Assembly (NCBI GenBank): GCA_033344875.1 | Contig: JAWPMO010000001.1 | Location: 1-64,000, forward strand | Reading direction: 5' to 3' | DNA length: 64,000 nt | From: Ilumatobacteraceae bacterium | Lineage (GTDB): Bacteria; Actinomycetota; Acidimicrobiia; Acidimicrobiales; Ilumatobacteraceae | In this document: positions 25,147 through 32,406 of the stretch, in pieces | Numbering within the stretch: the first letter of the stretch is position 1 | Layout: the number at the start of each line of letters is the position of its first letter | The notes under the pieces: generated by a model | Databases searched by the model: none | Seen by the model: the letters and a program-made list of their open reading frames with translations, nothing else | Told to the model about the DNA's origin: nothing | Position numbers and translations under genes: made by a program

Positions 25147-25761
25147 ATGGCGTCTGAGCCGCGGTTTTCGCCCGATGACTCCCTCGCCGACCTGGTTGCC
25201 GGGGCCCTCGACGGTCATGGTGCTGCCTGGAACGCCTTGGTCGGCCGACTCGAACGCGTTGTGTGGAAGTCGGTCAACATGATGACCACCGATCGCGAGG
25301 TACGCGACGATGCATTCGCGGCGACCTGGCTCCGACTCGCCGAGCGCCTCGACGGCATCCGCGAACCCGAGAAGCTGCCAGGTTGGTTGACGACCACCGC
25401 GACCAACGAGGTCCGACAGATCGTGCGGCAACGACACCGTCAAGACCTCTCCATCACCGAGTCGTGGTCGTCGTCGAGCGGCATCGGTGACCTCGTCGAC
25501 ACGCTCGTGGGTGACGACGGTGAACATGCCGACGAACTGATGGCCGACGAACGGCGTCGCCACGTGCGCGCAGCGTTCGGACGGCTCGACGAACCGTGCC
25601 GCGAGATCATCACCGTGTTGGTGCTGGCCGATCCGCCAGTTCCGTACGACGAAGCGAGCGATGCGCTCGGTCGCCCGATCGGTTCGCTCGGGCCATCGCG
25701 TCGCCGTTGCCTCGACAAGATGAGGACACTCCTCGAACCCCCACCAGGAGGTACGCCATGA
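25147..25761 (+). CDS. ECF-type RNA polymerase sigma-70 factor
   Basis: A 204-residue sigma factor with region 2 (residues 20-90: WNALVGRLERVVWKSVNMM, DDAFAATWLRLAERL, KLPGWLTTTATNEVRQIVRQ) and region 4 (residues 140-200: LDEPCREIITVLVLADPPVP, then SDALGRPIGSLGPSRRRCLD). It lacks regions 1 and 3, as ECF sigmas do. The stop overlaps the start of a 145-residue partner gene (ATGA). Downstream lie a convergent subtilisin-like protease and a TPR-CHAT protease, a grouping that suggests sigma activity is tied to a protease signal. Confidence 0.87.
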   Translation: MASEPRFSPDDSLADLVAGALDGHGAAWNALVGRLERVVWKSVNMMTTDREVRDDAFAATWLRLAERLDGIREPEKLPGWLTTTATNEVRQIVRQRHRQDLSITESWSSSSGIGDLVDTLVGDDGEHADELMADERRRHVRAAFGRLDEPCREIITVLVLADPPVPYDEASDALGRPIGSLGPSRRRCLDKMRTLLEPPPGGTP

Positions 25762-26195
25762 GCGACGCGCCCGACGCTTCGATGCTCGCCAGGATCAGCG
25801 AGGCGTTCGACTCGCTGGAGCCGATCCCGCCACACCTCACGGATGCCGCGCAGGCGGCGTTCACGTGGCGACGGGTCGACGCCGAACTCGCCGACCTGCT
25901 GTTCGACTCGGCGAACCACGAACTCGTCGGCGTGCGCGGCACCACCTCCGATCGTCGCTCGTTCCGTTTCGGCCACGGCGACGCCGTGATCCGCGTGCAT
26001 CTGACGCAAGCCACGATGATCGTGATGCTCGAGCCACCGATGTCGGTGGGGTGCCGGGTCACGAGCCAGGACGCCACCGAGGAGCACCGCACGGACGAGT
26101 ACGGCGAACTCGCCGTCGACGCGCCGGAACTTCCGGCCCGCATCGAGGTCGACCTGCCGGGCGGCACGGTCGTCACCCCCTGGATCAGCGGCTGA
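25758..26195 (+). CDS. Small partner protein of the ECF sigma / CHAT module
   Basis: A 145-residue soluble protein. Residues 10-50 are helical (ARISEAFDSLEPIPPHLTDA, AFTWRRVDAELADLLFDS); residues 55-145 look all-beta (FRFGHGDAVIRVHL, GCRVTSQDATEEH, LPARIEVDLPGGTVVTPWI), like a small regulatory-like or transthyretin-type fold. No membrane span or zinc site, so it is not a classical anti-sigma. I recall similar proteins beside sigma-70, S8 peptidase and CHAT genes in other actinobacteria. Its ATGA overlap with the sigma gene implies fixed stoichiometry and possibly direct binding to the sigma factor. Confidence 0.65.
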   Translation: MSDAPDASMLARISEAFDSLEPIPPHLTDAAQAAFTWRRVDAELADLLFDSANHELVGVRGTTSDRRSFRFGHGDAVIRVHLTQATMIVMLEPPMSVGCRVTSQDATEEHRTDEYGELAVDAPELPARIEVDLPGGTVVTPWISG

Positions 26196-26207
26196 CGACT
26201 CGCCCGC

Positions 26208-27861
26208 TCACGGCGTGTTGACGACCGTGCCGAGGCCTGGATAGCGGAAGTGCCCAGGGCGGTCGAGGAGCCACGCGGCCGCGTCGCCCGGCCGACCCTC
26301 GGTGTTGCGACCCATCCACTCCCAGGCGATGGCGGCGGCGACGATCGGCCCGGAGAACGACGTACCGCTCCACACGGCCCAACCGTCGAAGTCCTCGCCG
26401 TCATGGCTGGCGTCGTCGCCGAGGTCGAAGAAGGTCGACACGACATCGACGCCCGGAGCGCACGCGTTCACCCACGGGCCGTGGTTGGTGAACGGGGCCG
26501 GCCCGTGTGGCCCGAGGGCACCGACGCCGATCACGTTCTCGAACGATGCGGGCCAGGTGGGTCGGCACGACGCGTCGTTGCCGGCGGATGCGACGAAGAC
26601 CACACGGTCGCGGATCAGGTCGCCCGCCTCGTCACCGTCGCCGTTGTAGCGCGCCTGGATCGTCGCGATCGCCGACGCGATCGCGATCGGCGGGTCGTCG
26701 TCGTCACAGAACCCACCGAACGACATCGTCACGATGTCGAACGGCGGCTCCGGGTTGCCGTCGTTCGGGAACTGCTCGAGCAGCGCCTTGGCGATCGCCG
26801 CGTCGTCGGTGTCGCCGTACGAGCTCAACGCCCGGACGCAGGTGACTGCCGCGCCCGGTGCCAGGTTGGCGACGATGCCGGCGATGAACGTGCCGTGGCC
26901 TGCCGCCGGGTCGAGCACGCGGTTGCCGTCGCCATCCCAGACATCGCCGTTGGCGTCGGGGTCGGGCGGAGGTGTCGGGATCACGCACTTCTCGAGCAGT
27001 TCGAGCGCTCGTTTCGCGCTCGGTGTGGCGTCGGCGGCGGTGGCGCCGGCTCGGAAGATGTCGGTCGATCCGCCCGTGTCGACGACGAGCACGTTGCAGG
27101 AGACGTCGGGGCGTGCTCGACGGCGCGACAACTCATCGGCGGTCGGAGCGACCGCCGGTGCGGCAGTCGACTCGCGCGGGCTGACGATCTGGCCGGTCCA
27201 CACCCCGCAACTCGCCTCGCAACCGCAGCCGCCGGGATATGGGGTGCCGCCGGGGTAGGGGGTGCCGCCGGGGTAGGGGGTGCCGCCGGGGTAGGGGGTG
27301 CCGCCGGGGTAGGGGGGTGCCGCCGGGGTAGGGGGTGCCGCCGGGGTAGGGGGTGCCGCCGGGGTAGGGGGTGCCGCCGGGGTAGGGGGTGCCGCCGGGG
27401 TAGGGGGTGCCGCCGGGGTAGGGGGTGCCGCCGGGGTAGGGGGTGCCGCCGGGGTAGGGGGTGCCGCCGGGATATGGGGTGCCGCCGGGGTAGGGGGTGC
27501 CGCCGGGGTTCGGCGCTCCGATCGGATGCGCGAAGAGCACGTGGTTCACGCGCGCCGAGAATCCTTCGGATCGGAGCTCGAGCGCCACTGCGACGGGGTC
27601 GGGGATGCCGCGCACCAGGACGAGGTCGTGGGGGGACGTCTCGGCCCCGTCGGTCTCCGTCTGCGCCTTGTCGGTCGGCGTTCGTCGATCGATGATCACC
27701 TCGACATCGAGATCGTCGACGTCACGGCCGAGCCGCACGGAGATCTTCTGCAGGGCGGCCCGGGTCGAGATGACCTCGTTCGGCCGGTACGCGAAGTGCG
27801 AGTCGGATCTCCCTGCCCGGAACTGGACGCGACGATCCCACGGCGTGTTCGGCTGCTTCAT
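26208..27861 (-). CDS. Subtilisin-like (S8) protease with PYPGGT linker, frame broken by one base
   Basis: The gene reads from ATG 27861 (MKQPNTPWDRRVQFRAGRSD; AAAGGG 5 nt upstream). Residues 1-115 form an N-terminal domain, followed by about 15 PYPGGT repeats and an S8 catalytic domain with Asp in VLVVDTGGSTD, His in AAGHGTFIAGIVA and Ser in WSGTSFSGPIVAAA. One repeat at 27300-27318 has six G where the others have five. Without that base the whole span is one 550-residue frame; with it, translation from 27861 ends at 27133 and the protease domain is reachable only from ATG 27203. It may be phase variation, programmed slippage or a sequence error. There is no signal peptide. Confidence 0.8.
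27228..27516 (-). repeat. 18-bp tandem repeat (PYPGGT codons)
   Basis: Fifteen full units of 18 bases plus a degenerate sixteenth. Each encodes Pro-Tyr-Pro-Gly-Gly-Thr on the minus strand. Unit 5 (27300-27318) is 19 bases because its G-run at 27312-27317 has six bases instead of five. Two units (27228 and 27463) use ATAT instead of GTAG-type codons. Confidence 0.95.
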
Positions 27862-27906
27862 GATGGCCCTTTCGACGTCGGACTTCTGGCCATGAGAGCA
27901 TGACAC

Positions 27907-30411
27907 GTGGCCGACGGCGGACCGAACGATTATTGCCAGACCGAGTATTGGGACCGGCTCGTCCAGCGCGGGCCGGCGGCCGCGCTCCGGAGCGTCGAGG
28001 AGGTGTTGGCCGACCCGGACGTCGCCGACGACGCCAGGGCGCTCGCCCACAACTCGGCTGCTCGGTCGCTGTTCGAGCTCGGTCGTGTTCGAGATGCCCT
28101 CGCCGCAGCACGCTCTGCGATCGACATGGCGGCCGACGCCGGCCCCGAGGTGAAGTCGATCGTCGAGATGTCGAGTTCGGTCGTACTGGCCGAGGCCGGG
28201 TTCGTCGACGAGGCGCTCGGTGGATTGGAAGCGCTCGCCGCCGCCCATGGCGGGGTCGATCTCGGGCGGGTTCGTTTGCAGATCGGCTATGTCCTGCACC
28301 ACGCCGGTCGCCTGCACGAGGCCCTGGCGGAGTTCGATGTCAGCGAGCGGCTCTTCCTCCACGGCGGCGAGCTCCGCGACCGGCTTCGGGTCCACCAGAA
28401 CCGTGGCCTCGTACTGCTGCAGCAGGGGCGGCTCAACGAGGCTGCCTCCGACTTCGAGCGGGCGGAGGCCTTGGCGCTCGAACTCGGCATGATCGCGGCC
28501 CAGGCGCAGAGCGTGACCAACATGGCCGTCCTCCACGGACGTGCACGGCGGTTGACCGAGTCGATGCAGGCGTTCGATCGGGCGTTCGATCTCTTCGAGC
28601 AGGCGGGCAACCCGGCTCGTATGGTGGCCTTGGCCGAGATCGACCGTGCCGAGGTGATGATGCACTCGGGTCTCCTGCTCGACGCGATCGACGCCTGCCG
28701 GGCTGCACTCGAACTGGTCGAGCCGAGCGGCAATCGGATCCTGCTGGGTGACGCCCACCTGATGGTGGCGCGCGCCGAACTCGCCGCAGGACATCTCCGA
28801 GCGGCGACCCAATCGGCGTCGCGCTCGATCGAGATCTTCGGTGCGTCGGGTCGGCCCGACATGGTGCCCCAGGCCAAGGCGATCGCTCTGACGGCCGTGT
28901 TGCTCACCGAACGAGCGCCGGATCGGGTCATGCCGATCCTCGGCGAGGTCGCGGTGGTGGTCGGCCTGCTCCGTGCCCACGGCTGGCAGGCCAGCGCCGA
29001 CGAACTCGCGCTCGTCCGAGTGCGGGCCGGCCTGCGGCATGGACTCGTCGACGAGATCCGGCCCGACATCGACGAGCTGCGATCGGGGGTGACCGACGGA
29101 CAGCGACAGACCGTCCTGGCCGGCTGGTTCGCCGAGGCGATCGGTTGCTCCCTGGCGGGCGACACCGTCGGCGCCCTCGCCGGGTGCCGGACCGGCCTCG
29201 ACCTGGTCGACGACATCGTCGCCGAGGCGACCACGCTCGAGCAGCGGTCGGCTGCGATGCGGCTCGGCCACGATCTCAGCCAGTTCACGATCGAGCTGGC
29301 GGTCGACATGGGCGACGCCGACACCGCACTTGCCGCTGCGGAGGGGACCCGAGCCCGCGCGCTACACGACGAACTCGCGGGCGGTGAGCGTCACCGCCCG
29401 TTGACGGAGTCGGGTGCGCAGCGGCTTCGCGGTGAGCTGGCCACTCGACTCGGTACCCGTGTGCTCATCGAGTGGATCGTCGTGCGCGACCACGTGTGGG
29501 CGGTCGTGTTCGACGCCGACGGCAGTCGGCTGGTCAGGGTGGCGGATCGTGCCGAGGTGACCAGGGCGCGCGATCGGGTGGTGATGTGGCTCGACCTCGC
29601 TGCGGCCGAGCCCGACGAGTCGAGCGGCCGGGCGCTGCGCGCCGGACAGACCCTCGACGAGTTGTTGATCGCCCCGCTCGAGCTGCCGAATGATGTCGGG
29701 GTCGTCATGGTGCCGGTCGATCTCTTGCACGGCATTCCGTGGTGCGGGTTGCCGAGCTTCTCGGCTCGCCCCGTCTCGATGACACCGAATGCGCAGGTGT
29801 GGATGGAAGCCGATCGTCGGGCCGCCGGCGCCGTCCGGTCGGTGAGCGTCGTCGTCGGTCCGGAGTTGACCGAGAGCGACACCGAACTGGCGGCGATCCA
29901 GCGTTGGTACCCCGGTTCGGCAGTGGCGTCGGGCCCGAGCGCGACCGCGCACACGGTGCGTTCGATGTTCGCCGGTTCCGACCTCGTGCAGATCGCGGCG
30001 CACGGGAGGTTCCGCTCCGACCATCCGCTCCTGTCGACGCTCGATCTCCACGGAGGTGAGGCGACGTTGTACGAGGCGATCCCCGACCGTGTCAGGTCGA
30101 AGTTGGTCGTGCTCTCGAGTTGCGAGGGGGGAGCGCAGGGCACCGCCGATGGTTCGGAGGTGCTCGGGATGTCGGCGGTGTTGCTCGCGCGCGGTGCCTC
30201 GACGGTGATCGCACCGCTGACGGTGGTGCGCGAACTCGAGTGCGCCGAGTTCATCGCCGACGTCCACGGCGAGCTGGCTGCGGGTGAACACGTGGCATGC
30301 GCGCTCGCCAACGTTCGTGGACGCTGGCTCGCCGACGACGACCTCAGCAGGTGGGCGGTCGCGTCGTCGTTCGGTTGCTTCGGGTCGGGGGCCGTCGTCG
30401 TCGCCGGGTAG
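27907..30411 (+). CDS. TPR-CHAT protein (caspase-like peptidase)
   Basis: An 834-residue protein read from GTG 27907. Residues 20-500 are TPR-like helical repeats (AHNSAARSLFELGRVRDALA, LQIGYVLHHAGRLHEALAEF, HQNRGLVLLQQGRLNEAASD). Residues 510-834 are a CHAT domain with the catalytic pair His699 (VQIAAHGRFRSDHPLLS) and Cys739 (VVLSSCEGGAQGTADGS). CHAT proteases are caspase-like and are usually activated by signals read through their repeat region; Csx29 of type III-E CRISPR is a relative. It is divergent from the S8 protease gene, 45 bases apart, and near an ECF sigma gene, suggesting a proteolytic signalling or immunity module. Confidence 0.88.
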   Translation: MADGGPNDYCQTEYWDRLVQRGPAAALRSVEEVLADPDVADDARALAHNSAARSLFELGRVRDALAAARSAIDMAADAGPEVKSIVEMSSSVVLAEAGFVDEALGGLEALAAAHGGVDLGRVRLQIGYVLHHAGRLHEALAEFDVSERLFLHGGELRDRLRVHQNRGLVLLQQGRLNEAASDFERAEALALELGMIAAQAQSVTNMAVLHGRARRLTESMQAFDRAFDLFEQAGNPARMVALAEIDRAEVMMHSGLLLDAIDACRAALELVEPSGNRILLGDAHLMVARAELAAGHLRAATQSASRSIEIFGASGRPDMVPQAKAIALTAVLLTERAPDRVMPILGEVAVVVGLLRAHGWQASADELALVRVRAGLRHGLVDEIRPDIDELRSGVTDGQRQTVLAGWFAEAIGCSLAGDTVGALAGCRTGLDLVDDIVAEATTLEQRSAAMRLGHDLSQFTIELAVDMGDADTALAAAEGTRARALHDELAGGERHRPLTESGAQRLRGELATRLGTRVLIEWIVVRDHVWAVVFDADGSRLVRVADRAEVTRARDRVVMWLDLAAAEPDESSGRALRAGQTLDELLIAPLELPNDVGVVMVPVDLLHGIPWCGLPSFSARPVSMTPNAQVWMEADRRAAGAVRSVSVVVGPELTESDTELAAIQRWYPGSAVASGPSATAHTVRSMFAGSDLVQIAAHGRFRSDHPLLSTLDLHGGEATLYEAIPDRVRSKLVVLSSCEGGAQGTADGSEVLGMSAVLLARGASTVIAPLTVVRELECAEFIADVHGELAAGEHVACALANVRGRWLADDDLSRWAVASSFGCFGSGAVVVAG

Positions 30412-30428
30412 TACCGGCGGCGGCGCCG

Positions 30429-30434
30429 TACGAT
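30429..30434 (+). promoter_or_regulatory. -10 box (TACGAT), leaderless promoter
   Basis: TACGAT ends 6 nt before GTG 30441. It defines the glycosylase start so that the mature protein begins with Pro-Glu after Met removal, as the enzyme family requires. Confidence 0.55.
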
Positions 30435-30440
30435 CGAGCC

Positions 30441-31313
30441 GTGCCCGAAGGTGACACGCTGCGACGGCTGGCCGACAAGATCACGCACCGGTTCGCCGGC
30501 GCACGCGTAGAGCGTTCGGTGATGCGAGATCCTCGGCTCGCGGGCGTCGATCTGGCCGACTCGAGGCTCGTCGATGCCGACGCGTACGGCAAACACCTCT
30601 TCGTCCGCTTCGATGACGGCCGCTCACTGCACGCCCACCTGCTGATGACCGGCGGGTTCGAGGTCGGTGCGCCGTCGCGAGAGTCGACGTGGCGTCGGCG
30701 GGTCGAACTGTGGTTGGAGTCCGGGCGCCTGACCGGTGTGGCGGTGCCGATCCTCGGCATGATGCCGACGACGGCCGAGCACGAGATCACCGATCATCTG
30801 GGCCCTGACCTGTGCGGTCGGTCCGGTCCGCCGGAGATCCCCGAGATCGTCGAGCGGCTGCTCCGGGCGCCCGACGAGCCGGTCACCGGAGCGCTGCTCG
30901 ACCAGCGCAACGTCGCCGGGTTCGGCAACGTCTACGTCAACGACGTGCCCTTCATCACCGGTGTCGACCCGCAGCAACCGGTGGGGAGCATCGACGGTCT
31001 CGACCAGATGGTCGCGATCGGCGTGGCGCTGATCCGCACCAATGCCGATCGAGGCCCGCAGAACACGACGGGCCGCCGGCTCCACACCGATGCACGATGG
31101 GTGCACGGGGTGGGTCGGCGGCCATGTCCGGTGTGCGGCGAGCGGTTGCGTTACGAGAGCGAGGAGCAGACGCCGTGGCGACGTTCGATCACCTGGTGCG
31201 GGAGCTGTCAGCCGCTCAGCGATCGGGCGGTGGTCGACCTACGTCGAACCCGTCGCCTGATCGGATTGCACCCAGCGGTGAAGCAGGCGGTCTTTCCGCC
31301 CGCTTCACCGTGA
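30441..31313 (+). CDS. Fpg/Nei-family DNA glycosylase (endonuclease VIII-like)
   Basis: A 290-residue base-excision repair enzyme. After Met removal the N-terminus is Pro-Glu-Gly-Asp-Thr, giving the catalytic Pro and Glu. Other landmarks are AYGKHLFVRFDDG (conserved Lys), SLHAHLLMTGGF, the helix-two-turn-helix Asn in LLDQRNVAGFGNVYVND, and a C-terminal zinc finger CPVCGERL...WCGSCQ. GDTL rather than LPEV at the start and overall similarity favour Nei over MutM. It cleaves oxidised bases through a Schiff base on the N-terminal proline. It is monocistronic, with a strong hairpin embedded in its last codons. Confidence 0.88.
   Translation: MPEGDTLRRLADKITHRFAGARVERSVMRDPRLAGVDLADSRLVDADAYGKHLFVRFDDGRSLHAHLLMTGGFEVGAPSRESTWRRRVELWLESGRLTGVAVPILGMMPTTAEHEITDHLGPDLCGRSGPPEIPEIVERLLRAPDEPVTGALLDQRNVAGFGNVYVNDVPFITGVDPQQPVGSIDGLDQMVAIGVALIRTNADRGPQNTTGRRLHTDARWVHGVGRRPCPVCGERLRYESEEQTPWRRSITWCGSCQPLSDRAVVDLRRTRRLIGLHPAVKQAVFPPASP
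31276..31310 (+). terminator. Hairpin terminator inside the last codons of the glycosylase gene
   Basis: A 15-bp stem (arms 31276-31290 and 31296-31310, one mismatch) closes a TCTTT loop and ends directly before the TGA at 31311. There is no T-run. It lies between convergent genes and could terminate both. Confidence 0.6.
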
Positions 31314-31331
31314 CGTCTGGGACGACGAACT

Positions 31332-32264
31332 TCAGGCGATGGCGTGCTCGCGGCGGGTGCTGAGCACCATGACGCCGCCGATGAGGAGCATCAGTGCGCC
31401 GATGGCCATCATCGTGTTGGTCGTTCCCGGACCGGTCTTGGGCAGTTGGGCCAGGACGGTGGTCGGCGAGTTGCTGTCCGTGCCGACCGTGGTCGGGGGA
31501 GAGGCCTCGACCGAGGTCGTCGTGCCCTGGTAGCAGTTCGGGTCGTCCGGCGGCAGCTCCGGGTCCCATTCGCACGGCAGCGTCGTCGTGGTGGTCGGCC
31601 CGCCGCTTTCCGACACGGTGGTCGTCGTCTCGGCCACGGTGGTGGTGGTCTCGGCCACGGTGGTGGTGGTCTCGGCGACCGTGGTGGTCGTCTCGGCCAC
31701 GGTGGTGGTCGTCTCGGCGACCGTGGTGGTGGTCTCGGCCACGGTGGTGGTGGTCTCGGGGAGCGTGGTGGTCGTCGTCGTGGTGGTGGTCGACTCGTCG
31801 CCGTCGCACAGGTGGGAGAGCACGAACCTCACGTTGCCCGAGCTCGTGTACCCGCCGGGTGTGATCTCGGCCTCGGAGCCGAATGCCACGAGATCGCCGA
31901 GGGAGTATCCGGCCGGCACGGCGACGAACACGTTGTCGGCCTGACCGCCGTTGGAGATGATGTCCGATCCGTCGAAGTCGATGATCGTGCCGCCGAGGTT
32001 CAGGCTGATCGTGACGAACGCGTACGTGCCGTCGTTCGGTGCGATCACGAAGTGCCAGTAGTCGCCGACCGAGGAGGGGCAGTCGTCACCGACGTCGGCC
32101 CCGCTGTTGGACAGCGGAACGAAGTCGGTGTCCTCCAGACCGGCGACCGGATTCCCGGTGACGCCGAGGGTCAGTGCGATCGCTCCCAGGAATGCCAGCA
32201 CGACCCCGATGATCGTGCGTGGGTGGCGGCGCGTATCGCCCGGATGCAGTGCGTTTGGTGTCAT
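31332..32264 (-). CDS. LPxTG-anchored surface protein with Thr-rich stalk
   Basis: A 310-residue secreted protein. A signal segment at residues 13-37 (RTIIGVVLAFLGAIALTLGV) is followed by a beta-rich domain of about 130 residues (DYWHFVIAPNDGTYAFVTIS), a Thr stalk with seven ETTTTVA-type repeats, then LPKTG, a hydrophobic span (MMAIGALMLLIGGVMVL) and a basic tail (STRREHAIA): a full sortase cell-wall sorting signal. ATG 32264 is chosen because GGGAG lies 8 nt upstream; an in-frame ATG 24 bases earlier would swallow that site. No sortase gene is in the window. Confidence 0.85.
   Translation of the reverse strand: MTPNALHPGDTRRHPRTIIGVVLAFLGAIALTLGVTGNPVAGLEDTDFVPLSNSGADVGDDCPSSVGDYWHFVIAPNDGTYAFVTISLNLGGTIIDFDGSDIISNGGQADNVFVAVPAGYSLGDLVAFGSEAEITPGGYTSSGNVRFVLSHLCDGDESTTTTTTTTTLPETTTTVAETTTTVAETTTTVAETTTTVAETTTTVAETTTTVAETTTTVSESGGPTTTTTLPCEWDPELPPDDPNCYQGTTTSVEASPPTTVGTDSNSPTTVLAQLPKTGPGTTNTMMAIGALMLLIGGVMVLSTRREHAIA
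31610..31760 (-). repeat. 21-bp tandem repeat (ETTTTVA codons)
   Basis: Seven in-frame units of 21 bases encode Glu-Thr-Thr-Thr-Thr-Val-Ala/Ser in the stalk of the LPKTG protein. Synonymous differences (GTC versus GTG codons) alternate between units, so the array is not freshly expanded throughout. Confidence 0.8.
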
Positions 32265-32294
32265 AGCGTGATCTCCCGTGTTCATCGAACGCTT

Positions 32295-32325
32295 ACCGTA
32301 CCCATGGAGGCACACGCAAGGTCAA
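32295..32325 (-). promoter_or_regulatory. Promoter of the LPKTG protein gene
   Basis: TTGACC (32325-32320) and TACGGT (32300-32295) on the minus strand with a 19-base spacer, about 30 bases before ATG 32264, which has a ribosome-binding site. The surrounding 60 bases are unusually A/T-rich. Spacing is longer than ideal. Confidence 0.4.
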
Positions 32326-32377
32326 GCAATACCAAAATTCTTGACAGCTTGGTGAATTCCAGGATGACCGAACCACG

Positions 32378-32401
32378 CCGAGCGTTGACGCTGGCGCTCG
32401 G
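32378..32401 (-). terminator. Hairpin after the CoA-ligase gene
   Basis: Seven-base perfect arms (CCGAGCG and CGCTCGG) around a 10-base loop, starting 6 bases after the ligase stop codon on the minus strand. No T-run follows. Position and stem quality suggest a terminator. Confidence 0.45.
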
Positions 32402-32406
32402 TGTGG

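Noticed and set aside
27228-27516. CRISPR array
   Set aside because: Repeat units abut with no unique spacers and encode PYPGGT in frame; no cas gene is nearby.
27862-27906. Shared TANNNT divergent promoter for the S8 protease and CHAT genes
   Set aside because: No TANNNT box at 6-8 nt from either start; the S8 gene has a ribosome-binding site instead.
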